A stretch of DNA of 64,000 nucleotides from Micractinium sp. NFX-FRZ (taxonomy: Eukaryota > Chlorophyta > Trebouxiophyceae > Chlorellales > Chlorellaceae), in contig JAPTJF010000240.1 in NCBI GenBank assembly GCA_029339195.1, positions 27,835 through 91,834 of the forward strand. The letters are read 5' to 3'. Below, one piece after another: positions 53,501 to 64,000 of this stretch; position 1 is the first letter of the stretch; every line of letters starts with the position of its first letter. Below the pieces are notes generated by a model, which was not told where the DNA came from, searched no databases, and was given only the letters and a program-made list of their open reading frames with translations. Both the position numbers and the translations under genes were made by a program.

Positions 53501-56500
53501 CGCCACCCACCCCTCCCACCTGTATGTGTTGACCGCTATTGCAGGAGGTTGCCGGGGAGGACCGGGAGACGGAGGCCGAGCGCCAGCGGCAGCGTGCGGA
53601 GCAGGTGCGGCGGGACATGGACGCCAACTCGTCCCGCATGGAGCCTCTGGGCATGGACAGGCGGTACAACCGGTACTGGCGCCTGCCCGGCAGCCAAGCC
53701 GACGGCGAAGCACAGCAGCAGGCAGAGCAGGAGCAGCAGGCGGCGGCGGCGGCGGCGGCTGAGGAGGATTGGCAGCAAGGCGTGGCGCCGGCAGCGCAGC
53801 AGCAGCAGGCGGCAGGAGATCGGCTGGTGCTTGAGAGCTGCGAGGATGGCAGCCTGAGTGTGGTGACCTCCGCGGCCGCCCTGGGCGCCCTTATGGAGTC
53901 GCTTGAGCGGCGGGGTGCCCGGGAGTCGAGCCTGTATGCCTCCCTGCTGCGCTTTAGAGAGCAGCTTGAGGCGGGCATGCCTGCAGGTGAGGGCAGGGCA
54001 GGGGTGGAATGGAGCAGGGCTGGGCTGTGAGGGTGCGGTGTTCGAGGGGAGAGGGTGCACAAAGTGGAATGAGGGAGTGCACACATTAGTCGGCCTGGCC
54101 GGGGTGCTGCAGCAGCCTGCAGGCACCAGCCGCAAGGGACCTTCATATGTTGGCAGCTCTTGCAATATCCCCATGCTTGCGCTTGCTGCCGCTGTGCCTC
54201 TGACACCTCAAAAACCCACACTGCTGCAGCTCCCCTGGCGCTGCCTGAGCCGGCGGCCGGCGGCGAGCAGCAGGCGGCGGAGCGGGAGGAGCAGCAGCAG
54301 CGGCGGAGGCAGGCGCTGCTGTCCCTCACCCTGGCCGCCCCTGAGCTGGAGCCACGTCAGCTCAAGGATCGGGCCAGCAAGAAAGCAAAGGAGGCGGCGG
54401 CTGCTGAGTCAGCGGCAGAGGCGGCCGCCGGCGCTGGCCTGGCGCCGCTGCGTGAGGGGGACAGCCTGGAAGTGACGCGCATCAAGCTGGTGGGTGGGCA
54501 GGGCGGGCGGTGTCCGCACCTGGTGCCCGTGGTACTTCTGCTTCTTGCCCCGCCTGCCTGCTGGGCGCGCTGCAGCAGGCATTGCGCACATGCAGGCCGT
54601 GCCTGTTGGCTGTTGCCCTGCCCCCTCCCACCCTCAACGCTGGCCTGAGCCCCCTGCCTGCCTCATGTGCCGCCAACCTCGTTGTTTGTCCCCTACCTCT
54701 GACCCGACCAAACAGTCTGTCTGATTTACTTGTGCATGCTGAACCTCTGGCTGCCTGCAGGACATGATGCGCTGCCAGCGGGGCCTGCCGGCCAACGCAG
54801 TTGCCAAGACGCTCACCCCCGCCACCTGGCAGCAGGCGGTGCGGGAGGCCGACTCACTGGCTGCCCTGCGCGCACTGCTGGGAGAGGTGCGCTGGCTGGT
54901 TGCCTGCCTGCCCCAACTGGACACTGCATGCTCCCGCCTGCACGCCTGCCTGCCTGGAATCCGGGAACTGATTGCTTCTGCCTGCCTGGTTGCCTGACTA
55001 ACCGCATGCCTGCTTACCTGCCTGGCCTGCCTGCCTGCCCGCCTGCCCGCCCGTGTGAGCCCCTCCCACCCTGGTATAACGCTGCCTCCTCCGCCTGCCC
55101 TGCCCCCCCCTGCTGCAGCTGGAGTCGGCAGTGGAGCCTGCTTACCTGCATGCGCTGTTCATGCGGCAGCCCCCGCTGGTGCGGGGCGCCTGGCTGCGCA
55201 CCGGTGAGCATGCGCGCCTTTTGAGCATTGCTGCTGCACTGATGCCATTGGGTTGCTACGGGCCCGAGGGCAGGGGCAGGAGCCTGTAGCACAGGCACAG
55301 GCAAATCTCAGCCAGGTGCCAGTGGCACATCTCCGCACGCCAGCTCCCGTGCAACTGTCCCCCCCCCTGCCTGCTGCCCTCCCGACCACCGCCTCCCCGC
55401 CCCCGCTTCTTCCTGCCTGCAGCACACGAGGTCGCAGACGCTCATACCCTGGCTGAGCTCCCCGAGTCGCCGTCAGCCGCTGGGGCAGCCTCCCGGGACG
55501 CCAGCCCCGGCCCCGGCCCTCACGCAGAGGGCGGCAGTGCAGACGCGGCACCAGCGGGAGAGGCGGCAGCGGAGGGCAAGGAGGGCAAGGAGGGCGAGGA
55601 GGAGGAGGAGGAGCAGGAGGAGGAGCAGCAGGAGCCGCTGGCTTGGCTGCCTACCACGCTGGCGTCGCTGGCGCTGCGCCTGCGATCTCTGGATGCCTCT
55701 CTCTGTTACGAGGCTGGAGGCGGGGAGAAGCACACCGCACGCATGCAGCTGCCGGTGCGTGGGGGCATGCATGCACAGGGAGCCTGGGGTTGCATGGCAG
55801 CCTGGCACCATGCCGGCCTGCGTGACAGCCACGCATGCGTGCACTGCACAGCCTTTGCAGCCTGCGCACCCACGCCTGAGCCCACCCTCAAATCCCCCCT
55901 TCATGCTCCTCCCTCCCTCCCTACTGCCTCCCTCCCCCTCGCATCCCCCTGCTCCCGCCCCCCTCCCTGCCTCGCCCTCCCCCTTACCACAACCTTGTCC
56001 TGCTTCTCCAGTGGCCTCACAGCATCCCCCGCCCCCTCCCTCTCCCTCTGCCTCAGGGGTACCTCTACATCCAGCGGCCCACCGCCCACGGAGTCGCCAA
56101 CGGCCAGCCGCTGGGTGCGTGCTGCTGCCTTGGATCCAGCTGGGGCTGCTGTGCAGTAGCGGCAGACTTTTGCCACAAGACAGCAGTGCCCCGTGCACCC
56201 CTCCGCTGCGCACCCTGCCTGCTGGCCAGCCCACCACCGAGCCTCTCTGCTTACTTCTGCCAGCCGGCGCCGCCGCTTTGCAACTCACCGCTGCCGCTGC
56301 CCCCGCTCACCCTGCTGCTGCACCTGCTCACCCCGCTGTCGCCCCCGCTCACCCTGCTGCTTCCCCGCTGCTTCCCCGCTCACCCTGCGTCCTCTCCCCA
56401 CGCCCATCCCGCCTATCCCCCTGCAGGCCTGGCGGGCCGCGTCAAGCAGACACTCTTCCCGCCGCTGCCCGAGCGCCTGCTGTATGGCCCCAGGGCCGAC

Positions 56501-57665
56501 TTTGCCTTCCCCAAGACACAGTTCGAAGTGGATGTGGCCTCGGGCAGCGACGCCTTTGTGGTGGTGGCCAACATGGGAGGCCGCGGGCGGGGGCGGGGGC
56601 GCGGGCGCGGCAGGTGCGCGGGGCTGGGCCGGCTGGGGCTGGGTTGTGCCGGGTGGGGCTGTCCCAAATGAAGGGAAAACTAGAGCAGCCTCATGCATGC
56701 CTCCCATCGGGGTTCCACAGCCTCTGCTGGTCCATGCTGGCCTGGACTTGAGAAGTGTCAAAGCTGACCGCTGCCGTCTTGGCTTGCCTCTCCTGCAGGG
56801 GCCGTGGTGGTGGCGGCGGCCGGGGCCGTGGCGGCGGTCGCGGGCGCGGCACGCCCGCAGCCAGCGGCGTGGCGGGCGGCGGCGCTCCCGGCGCCGGCAA
56901 GAAGGCTGGCGGCAAGAAGGGGGGTGTCAAGCGTGGTGTCATCACAGAGAAGAGCGCTCTGGCCAAGGAGTGGGAGAAGGTGAGGGGGCACCCTTGGGTG
57001 CATCACGGGGGTGCGGTATCCGAGGTGTGGTGCTTGAAGGCGCAATTCTGCGGCCGGTGAGCGTCGCCACTGCACATCGGACCCGCCTGTACACACGCGC
57101 AGAGGTTCCCCTCCCACGCCCCTTTTGTTTGACAGACTTTGACCATGTATGTGTGTGCTTGCTTTTGCAGGAGCGCTCCGACTCGGAGAGGCACTATGGC
57201 ACAGACATGGAGGACGATGAGGAGGATGAGGTGGAGGAGGAGTTTGCGTCAGCACCGCCAGCTGGCGCCAGCAGTGAGTGGCGGGGGGGCACACATGTGT
57301 AGGGGGCCGTAGGCAGGAGCGCAGGGTGGGCAGGGGAGGCGGGGAAGTTTGCGTCGGCACCGCCAGCTGGCACCAGCTATTAGCGGGCAACGGCACGTGG
57401 TAAACCACCTGCATGCCTCCCTGCCCGCCTGCCTCTGGTGCCCGTTGCCCTCCTGAACCCGTCTCCCTCACCCACACATCCCCATCTGCCTCCCGCGCTC
57501 CCGCCTGCTGCAGGCATGCCTTTGGAGGCCCCCTCCGGCCCCGCCTCCACCGTTGGTGATGCCGACGAGGAGGATGTGGAAGAGCCTGTGTCAGAGCTGG
57601 GCGCCGGCAGCGGGGACGAGGCACTGAGCAGCGACGACGGCGACGACGGCACCGACGCCGAATGA
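44523..57665 (+). CDS. RLT: RLT-type homeobox-DDT-HARE-HTH chromatin protein
   Basis: 29 exons, about 1,726 residues (Arabidopsis RLT1/2 about 1,700): 44523-44688, 45073-45146, 45483-46019, 46286-46508, 47117-47238, 47600-47725, 47939-48004, 48277-48350, 48479-48622, 48872-49085, 49383-49479, 49825-49945, 50589-50758, 50980-51153, 51453-51766, 52047-52119, 52325-52406, 52585-52651, 52924-53334, 53545-53986, 54230-54489, 54761-54886, 55119-55203, 55423-55754, 56057-56114, 56427-56613, 56799-56979, 57171-57273, 57514-57665. Homeodomain (about 38-97; TWFTHRRRKEKD), Ala/Pro linker, charged coiled coil (300-480), DDT (about 545-615), LNTLTWPEVARQLAL (about 665), HARE-HTH (712-900; AAWQVLAEAGPEGM, GEPWVEALL), WHIM-like PLGMDRRYNRYWRLP (about 1118), RG-rich stretch (about 1566-1600), acidic tail. 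In plants RLT proteins partner ISWI remodellers. Introns 5 and 7 may use GC donors. Confidence 0.9.
47260..47400. repeat. GCT/CTG-rich tract in RLT intron 5
   Basis: A GCTGCTGCC-type trinucleotide run would encode poly-Ala if translated, but falls between well-supported exons 5 and 6 of the RLT gene, so I read it as intronic. Confidence 0.7.
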
Positions 57666-58728
57666 TCGCCAGCTCAGCACGCCGCCGGCTTGGCAGGTTG
57701 CCAGCTTGCAAAGCCACTGGGTTGGGTCGCGCCTCCCACGGCATGTTCCATGCCACGCACTGCTTCCTTGACTGACTGCGTTCATGGGCGGGCACAGCGC
57801 CTCCGCCATGTATGCATTGCGCTAATGCTGGCCGCAGCGCCGCTGCAGCATTTGCTCCTGCTCTGCTGCTCTGCTGTGCGCTTGTGCATTTGATTGTGCC
57901 CCGTAAGGCGGCTGTTGTTTGTTGCAAGGTTGTGATGTACAGCACGCGCCTAAGACGCAAGTCGGTTTGGGATGCAGCAGCCTGCACCGTGGCGGCGGGC
58001 GAGCAAATGTTGAATGTGGATGTCTGGCTGCAGAAGGGCGCCTGCAGGGCACTGCCTGGTGGCGTCAAAATCTCGGTATGTTGCCGAGGAGATGCCGAAG
58101 CCTCCCAAAAAAAACCTCCCCCCAGCCCCCCCCCCCCCCCTTCCTAACTCCGCTCTGCATGCCAGCGATGGGGCAGGGAAGGTGTGCAGGCACAGCAGGG
58201 CCCCTGCTCTGCTAACCATTAAAACGGCGCGGCCAGCCCAGAAGATGTGCACACCATGTGGGCATGACATAGGGGCGGGAGTAGCAGGAGGAGCGGCATG
58301 GAATGGCACGCTCCTGTGACGGCCACCATGCAATGCCGTGATGTGTCAGCGCCTCCCGCCAACCCGCCCGGTGGCCACCTGCCAAGGGTGGCTTTGCTAC
58401 CCGCCACGCCTAGGTATCGCATCCTGCTCCCTGTGACCTCTGTAATCTGCGTTTAGTGACCAGGCAGCAGCTCGGCACCAAACCAGTTTCGCGATCGGCG
58501 GCTTCGGTTCAGGCGCTGGTGAGCCCACGCTGCAGCGGTTGCAGTGAGCCCCAAGACTCAGTCACACGCCCTCCAAGGCCACGCCGCCACCCCGTCCGCC
58601 GGCCTTCACCCGCCCGCCGCCCCACTCACTATGCCGCCCTGCCGCCTGCTGGCACCCCGCCCTGCTGCTCCGTTCCAGGGGTGTCTGCCCTCCCATCCTG
58701 CCTGAGCCAACTCTATTAATTCCAGACA
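57666..58728 (+). other. Intergenic region
   Basis: This is the 3' UTR of the RLT gene and promoter of the ARM-MYND gene. It contains a run of thirteen or so C (about 58128-58140) preceded by an A run. No gene is seen. Confidence 0.45.
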
Positions 58729-60578
58729 ATGGCAGCGTCCAGCAGCAACATCCCAGGCCTCCTGCAGCGCCTACGCCAGGGCGGCAGCGAGGCGGAGCAG
58801 GCGGTGGCAGCGGCAGTGCTGACCAGCTTGTCGGCCGAGAGCGCTGAGCAGAGCGGGGCTATCGCAGCGGCAGGCGGCATTCCCATCCTAGTTGGCAGCC
58901 TGCAGCAAGGAAGCCAGCTGTCCCTGCTGGAGGGCTGTGCCGTCACACTGAACAACATTGTTGTCTCCTGCCCCAGTTGCCTGCCGTCCATGGCAGCAGC
59001 AGGCGTCATCCCACCCCTGGTGCGCTGCCTGCAGCGGGGCGGCAGCAGTAGCAGGCTGCTCTATGCAGCAGCGTTCATTCTGGGCACACTCGCGTACGAA
59101 AGCCCAGCCAATGTGGAGGCAGCGGCTGCTGCGGGAGCCATCCCCGCACTGGTGACGCTGCTGCGCACCAGCAGCGATGGGCAGGCGCACGAGGCGGCCG
59201 CTGCCGCGCTCTGCAACTTCAGCAGCTCGCCTGACAACTGCGCGGCCGTCGCAGCGGCAGGAGGCATCCCTGCGCTAGTGGAGAGCATGCAGTGCAGCAG
59301 CAGCGCGAAAGCACGGGAGGCAGCAGGCGCGGCGCTCTGCAGAGTCGCCATTGGCAGTGTGGAGCGCCTATCGGCGATGGTGGCGGCGGGGGGCCTTGAT
59401 GCCTTGGTGCAGTGCCTGCGGGGCAGCCAGCACAAATTTCTGCAGGGGATGGCAGCTGCTGCGCTACGCGACCTTGCCGCATTCCGCCCCGACCACCTGC
59501 AACTCATCGCGCCCGCCGGCGGCGTCCCTGTGCTAGCCAGGCTGCTGCACACCAGCGGCAGCGAGGCAGTGCAAGCAGATATCGCGACTGTGTTTGCAAG
59601 TCTGGCTTTCAGCACGCTTGAGGTCCGCGCGGCAATGGCGGCAGCAGGGGCCATCAGCGCTCTAGTGCACCGCCTACAGGGCAGCAGGAGCGAGGCAGTG
59701 CAGTGCCCAGCGTCCGGGGCGCTCTTGAATTTCTCCCGTGGCGGCCTAGAATGCTGCGCGGCGATTGTGGAAGCAGGCGGCATCGGCGTCTTGGTGCAGT
59801 GCCTGCAGCGGCGCTGCAACGAGGAAGTGCGCATGGTCGCAACGTTTGCGCTGTGCCACATCGCGCACAGCAGCCCTGACCACCAGGCAGCCGTCGCAGC
59901 AGCTGGCGGCATCCGCGCCCTGCGGCAGCTGCAAAGAAGCAGCACCTGCCCGGACGTGCAGAGGGCAGTGGCTATGGCATGCAGCGTCCCGAACTGCAGC
60001 CATCAGGAGAGAGAGGGGCAGGCAGCGGGGGAGGCAGCGGAGGAGGCAGCGGGAGAGGAGGCAGCGGAGGAGGTCGCCGAGGAGGCAGCGGGGGACGCAG
60101 CGGGGGAGGCAGCGGAGGAGGGAGCGGAGGAGGGCGCCGAGGAAGCAGCGGAGGAGGGGCAGGCAGCAGGGGAGGCAGCGGAGGAGGGAGACCCACCAGC
60201 GCATGCCGCCCCTGCAGCGCCCGCTGTGCCCCCCAGGGTGTGCGCGGCCGAAGGCTGCCACACCACCCAGCGCCTGCGCCGCTGCAGCGGGTGAGTTGGG
60301 TGCTGGGCTGTTTGCAAGCTCCTTGCTCTGCTGTTCTTGTTTACGACCTTGCCCAGCCATCCTGCACTTCGCCTTGTCAGCACCGCCTGCCAGCGGCCCG
60401 TTCAGGCAGTACCCCTCCCCATGCACCTCCGCACCCCGCCTTGCCCGCCTGCAGGTGCCGGCTGGTGCGGTACTGCAGCGAGGCGTGCGGCCGCGCGCAC
60501 TGGCGGGCGCACAAGCGCGAGTGCCGCCGCCTGCAAGCCGCTGCAGCTGGCCCCTCTCAGCCGTCTCCTCAAGTTTGA
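58729..60578 (+). CDS. Armadillo-repeat protein with C-terminal MYND finger
   Basis: Model: join(58729..60290, 60455..60578), 561 residues, one phase-2 intron inside the MYND finger. Start ATG follows CCAGACA. Residues 1-420 hold about ten armadillo-type repeats of roughly 41 residues, recognisable by the recurring AAAGGIPALV/AAAGAISALV turn (AAAGGIPILVGSLQQGS, AAAAGAIPALVTLLRTSS, EAGGIGVLVQCLQRR). About 425-495 is a Glu/Ala/Gly repeat (AAGEAAEEAAGEE). The MYND finger at about 508-547 reads CAAEGC, CSGC, RYCSEAC and AHKREC. ARM repeats form a superhelix for protein binding; algal ARM-MYND proteins are lineage-expanded with no assigned role. The acidic repeat suggests recent slippage. Confidence 0.88.
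60020..60195 (+). repeat. GGGGAGGCAGCGGAGGAG coding repeats
   Basis: Irregular 9- and 18-base units encode alternating AAGEAAEE blocks between the ARM repeats and the MYND finger. Confidence 0.85.
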
Positions 60579-61016
60579 TATGTTTGAATGTCTTGGTCTG
60601 TCTGATCTCAGCTTGCAGCAGCCTGCGCTGAGTGACATGGCAGCATCCAGCCTGTGCATGCCATGCCCAACCTGAGCTACGCCGTCCTTTGCTACAAGGG
60701 CTCTGTGTTTCAATTTTGCTGATGTTGAGTGTGCGATCTGACCGCCCGCGATCCCTGCCCTGTGTGTCACGCCGCCAAGGCAAGCTGCCACTCTGTAGCA
60801 TGCGCTGGCAGATCACAGCAACCGTGTCAAGTAACTTGCACAATAGATGCCCAGCCTCCCTCCCGCAACGGGAGGCTTGCTTTCTAGTGTTGACGTGCTG
60901 CTGGTAGCGCATGTGACATGGTGGATATATCACGCCCGCCCGCCATGCACGTTGCGGCGGCACTCCCCAAGGCCAACTGACCGGCCAGCGCTTGCAAGCG
61001 TGTCGATCTCTTCTTT
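60579..61016 (+). other. Intergenic region
   Basis: This is the 3' UTR of the ARM-MYND gene and the promoter of the fibrillin gene. Nothing recognisable was seen. Confidence 0.4.
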
Positions 61017-62405
61017 ATGGCTGCCGTCGCGATTGTTGCTCCTCAGACGCGCGCCTGGGCCCCCTCAGCGTGCCCTCAGCGTGCTCGGCCGCAACTCCGA
61101 CTCGCGGCTCGCAGCACCGCCCGCGTGAGTTCAGAGGACAGCTGCATGTATGTTCAGTCAATTCTGTGCGCAGCGCACTGATTTGTGCCGCTCCCCGCCC
61201 CCTTCCGCCCACACCGCTGGGTCCCCACCGCCGCTGCCGCCGCTGCCCTCCCGCAGGCTTCCAGCAGCACAGCAGAGCAGCAGCTGCTGTCTGCTGTGGA
61301 GTCGCTGGGCTATCCTGCGACCCTCTTTCCAGGCGACGAACAGGTGCGCCAGACCTCCCATCTGCCACCTGGCCTGCACGACTGTCCGTCCCCCCGGGCT
61401 CCACTGCCGTGCTGCCTAGCCTGCCGCTCCTGCGCTCCTGGAAACCTGTGCTGCCCACACCCCTGCTTATGCTGTCTGTCACCCCGCGTCCCCATCTGCC
61501 CCTCCCAGGCTCGTGCTGGCATCGATGAGAGTATAGCTGCACTGGAGGCATGCACCCCCACACCCTCCCCGCTAGCACAGCCTGACCGTGGCGGCCAGCC
61601 AGCCCCCGAGCTGCTAGGAGACTGGCAGCTGATCTACGCCAGCAACGGCACTTATGTCACCCGCACAGCCGCAGCACAGGCGCTTCTGGCTGCCAGCCGG
61701 CTGCCCGGGGTGGGGGTGTCAGACATCCGGCAAGGCCTGGAGTGGGGCCCGGCAGCAGCCAGCAGCAGCAGCGCCAGCAGCAGCAGCGGCGGCAATGCCA
61801 GCGCTAGCAGCAGCACCAGCGCCAGCAGCAGCAGCAGCACGGAGGGCAGCCAGGGGCTGGGCCAGCTGCGGACGTCCAATGTCGCCCGCTTTGGGCTGGG
61901 CCCCTTTGGGGACTGGGAGCTGGCGATCCAGGGTGTTTGGGCCGTCAGGGATGCCAGCCTGGCACGCGTCAGCTTCGACGGGTTCACCCTGCAGCTGGTG
62001 GGCCTGCTGGGGATGATCAAGCTGCCGGCCATGGCCAAGGTGTGCGCATGCTCAGCCTGGCATGTGGTCTTCTTTGGAGGGGGAGGCGCCACATGGGGCT
62101 GCTGTGGGCACGCTGCGCCTCCTCTCCTCCCTGCTGCGGACCATCTGCCTGCCTGCCTGCCTGCCTGCTGTGGGCCACCTACCTCCCTGCTGTGCACCGT
62201 GTGCTTGCCTGCTGCTGCTGCTGCTGAAGTCCACCCACTCGCCTCCTTGCCCTCCTCCCCTCCCACTTACCCGCATCAGGTCAGCGTGCCCATAGCCAAC
62301 AGCAGGACAGCCGACTTCACCACAACCTACCTCAGCCCCTCGCTGCGTGTGGCACGCGGCCGCACCCAAAACATCTTCCTCTTCAGCAGGCTGCCCTCCC
62401 CCTGA
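61017..62405 (+). CDS. Plastid lipid-associated protein (PAP/fibrillin family)
   Basis: Model: join(61017..61124, 61257..61343, 61509..62039, 62280..62405), 283 residues, all introns phase 0. Residues 1-36 (MAAVAIVAPQTRAWAPSACP onward) are Arg/Ala/Pro-rich and look like a chloroplast transit peptide. The PAP core follows: EQQLLSAVESLGYPATL, GDWQLIYASNGTYVTR, a Ser/Ala low-complexity insertion (about 145-180), LGPFGDWELAIQGVW and VSFDGFTLQLVG. The C-terminus TTYLSPSLRVARGRTQNIFL contains the family's conserved YL+..LR..RG..G.LF-type motif, here with Gln-Asn in place of the Gly. Fibrillins bind plastoglobules or thylakoids and protect against photooxidative stress. Which fibrillin group it belongs to cannot be told by eye. 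Confidence 0.87.
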
Positions 62406-62680
62406 GCCGGTGCCCTGCCTTCTCTTTCTTTAGAAAGCTGACTGCGGCCGCTGGGGGAGGCTGCAGGAGGGAGCTCATCCAGATCTGGTGCCCTCCTGCC
62501 CGGTCCCTTCAACCGGCTGCACTCCGGACCGGCTGACATGCCACCTATCCTCCCTCGGCCACATGCCCGCCTGGCCAGCTGCCACCCAGCCAATGTGAGT
62601 CTTCTTCCCTCCTAAAGCGCCGCCCAGCCTGGCTTGTTGCGCTGCCGCCCTGCCCCCTTGCGACCTCCAGCCCGCTCAGA

Positions 62681-62685
62681 TGTAA
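62681..62685 (+). terminator. Putative poly(A) signal TGTAA (fibrillin gene)
   Basis: TGTAA lies 276 bases after the fibrillin stop and 12 bases before the opposing minus-strand signal. Confidence 0.5.
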
Positions 62686-62697
62686 CAGCATGAGGGT

Positions 62698-62702
62698 TTA
62701 CA
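62698..62702 (-). terminator. Putative poly(A) signal TGTAA (minus)
   Basis: TTACA on the plus strand lies 169 bases after the stop of the minus-strand gene ending at 62871. Confidence 0.5.
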
Positions 62703-62870
62703 GATGCGGGATGCACAGGCAACAGAGGGGCAGGGCATGCACAGCATGAGCAAACACACAGGGTAGCATTGGGCGCCCCTGCCCAGCCCTTGAGTGCAGC
62801 CCTCCTCTCCTCTCCTCGCCAGCCATGCTGCTGCACTGCACCACGCCGCAGCGCGTGCCGCGCCGCTGGC

Positions 62871-64000
62871 TCAGGCCGCCGCCCCCTCAGCTGGGTGCTG
62901 CTGCCACTCCACAAACTCCTGCTTGCCCGCATCCCAGCTGTACCACTTGCCGCCGTTGTAGAAGCCCCCGGAGGAGGGGTCCCAGAACATGCTGCTCTCT
63001 GCAGAGGTGGAGGTCGGCACATGGTGTTGGGATGAGGCGGGAGTCAGCAGGTGGTGTTGGGATGAGGCGGGAGTCGACAGGTGGTGTTGGGATGAGGTGG
63101 GAGTAGTGACGTGTGCTTGAGAACGTGCACGACTAGCAGCTGCTGCTACAAAGCCCCACATGCAGCTAAAAGGCAGGCACTGGGCGGGAGCAGGGACGAG
63201 CACAACTCAGGCTGCCCACAGCCAGTCAGTACACGCCTGCACACGCCTCCCCCTATGCAGCCATTTAAGCAGGAAGATAAGCAGGCACCCGGCCAGCGCA
63301 GCAGCGCGGAACACAACAGGTACGGCAGCTTGAGCCGCAACACAAGCCCATCTAATAACCCGCTCAGGCGTGCTAGCGCTGTAGGTGAATCCCGGGTTCA
63401 TGTCTACAACCAGATCCCAACGCACATAACAACATACATGAACTCACGGAACGGAAGGGCTTCCCAGACGCACCTGCGCTGTAGAAGTAGCCAGAGGCTG
63501 GGTCAAAGGTGTACCCAGCGGGCGCCTCGCCCTCCGGCCCCTGCGCCGCCGCCTCCTTCACCTTGGCAATGAGGTCACCCTTCTCCACAATGCTGCCAGC
63601 CTCCTGTGGACGCAATGCAGGGGGAGGGCGGCAAAATAAGGCAGAGTGGGTGGCATTCAGAGGGCCCTGCCTCACAATGATTGCAGCCTCCTGATATGGA
63701 GGGGGCAGGCAGGGTAGCGTGGGCAGTGGGCAAGATAGAGGTGGGGTGCTGATGGCAACAGCGCCCCCCGACCCCCACACCCTACCATCCCGTAAACCAC
63801 CACCACACACACGCACACACAGCCAGCCATGCCGGCCCCCTTCAGGCCCCCTGCCAGCTCAGCGACAGCTGCCAGCTCACCACTCCCCTCTCCGTCAGGA
63901 ACCGCCGCAGCTCCTTGACCGGCCAGCTGCTATAATCTGTCTCATCCGCCGCCGCCGCCCGCGCAGGCGCCGGCGCTGCGGCGCGAGGCGGCCCGCCGGG
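62871..64000 (-). CDS. Protein with SAP-like and OCRE-like motifs, 3' end (partial)
   Basis: Minus-strand exons visible: 64000-63881 (continues beyond the window), 63603-63474 and 62998-62871; about 126 residues. After a Pro/Ala-rich stretch comes DYSSWPVKELRRFLTERGV, then IVEKGDLIAKVKEAA across the intron, the helix-turn-helix pattern of SAP-like domains (as in the MANF C-terminus). Next are two aromatic repeats, GYTFDPASGYFYSA and MFWDPSSGGFYNGGKWY, resembling the OCRE motif of RNA-processing proteins. The stop TGA is at 62873-62871. The N-terminal part, needed to name the protein, is outside the window. Confidence 0.65.
63023..63105. repeat. 30-bp tandem repeat in an intron
   Basis: A unit beginning GGTGTTGGGATGAGGCGGGA starts at 63023, 63053 and 63083 within the last intron of the minus-strand gene. 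Confidence 0.85.

Noticed and set aside
1..64000. tRNA, rRNA, complete transposons or viral insertions
   Set aside because: No cloverleaf, rRNA core, transposase, reverse transcriptase or capsid-like sequence was recognised by eye; a covariance-model or HMM scan would be decisive.

Overview
The window looks like nuclear DNA of a unicellular green alga, most likely a Chlorella-type trebouxiophyte. It is GC-rich and has many short introns with GTGAG or GTGCG donors and CTGCAG-type acceptors. It has CAG/GCA-rich low-complexity coding sequence and TGTAA poly(A) signals, and its proteins are plant- or alga-like (RLT homeobox-DDT, cyclin C, plastid fibrillin, MYND-finger expansions). All gene models were spliced by hand: exon phases were matched across introns and every model gives an uninterrupted frame, except one pseudogene.

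Layout. 1-1054 (+): 3' end of a MAK11/PAK1IP1-like WD40 protein. 2102-3706 (+): RING-finger protein with polyQ and a tandem coiled coil. 4169-16535 (+): an array of four F-box/LRR-like paralogues with conserved exon phases. The second copy is a pseudogene. An unrelated gene with a possible winged-helix C-terminus (8674-11501) sits between copies 2 and 3. An inverted and tandem repeat covers the stop codon and 3' flank of copy 3. 16898-18157 (-): WDR77/MEP50-like methylosome subunit. 19083-26066 (+): tandem pair of nine-exon, secreted, Cys-rich, Pro-rich proteins. 26288-29269 (-): cyclin C. 29891-34113 (+): helical protein with a C-terminal MYND finger. 34930-37589 (-): DUF1917/BLES03-like protein with an added N-terminal Cys-rich motif. 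38354-43113 (+): pRiA4b ORF-3-like domain fused to MYND. 44523-57665 (+): 29-exon RLT-type homeobox-DDT-HARE chromatin protein of about 1,726 residues. 58729-60578 (+): armadillo-repeat MYND protein. 61017-62405 (+): plastid PAP/fibrillin. 62871-64000 (-): 3' end of a gene with SAP-like and OCRE-like motifs.

There is no operon logic. Genes are monocistronic, with divergent pairs (WDR77/Cys-rich 1, cyclin C/MYND-1, DUF1917/pRiA-MYND) and tightly convergent pairs (Cys-rich 2/cyclin C, MYND-1/DUF1917, fibrillin/last gene). Shared themes are chromatin and transcription (RLT, cyclin C, WDR77, MYND proteins) and locally duplicated, lineage-specific families (F-box array, Cys-rich pair, three MYND genes). 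Several introns appear to use GC donors. No tRNA, rRNA, CRISPR array or complete transposon was recognised.
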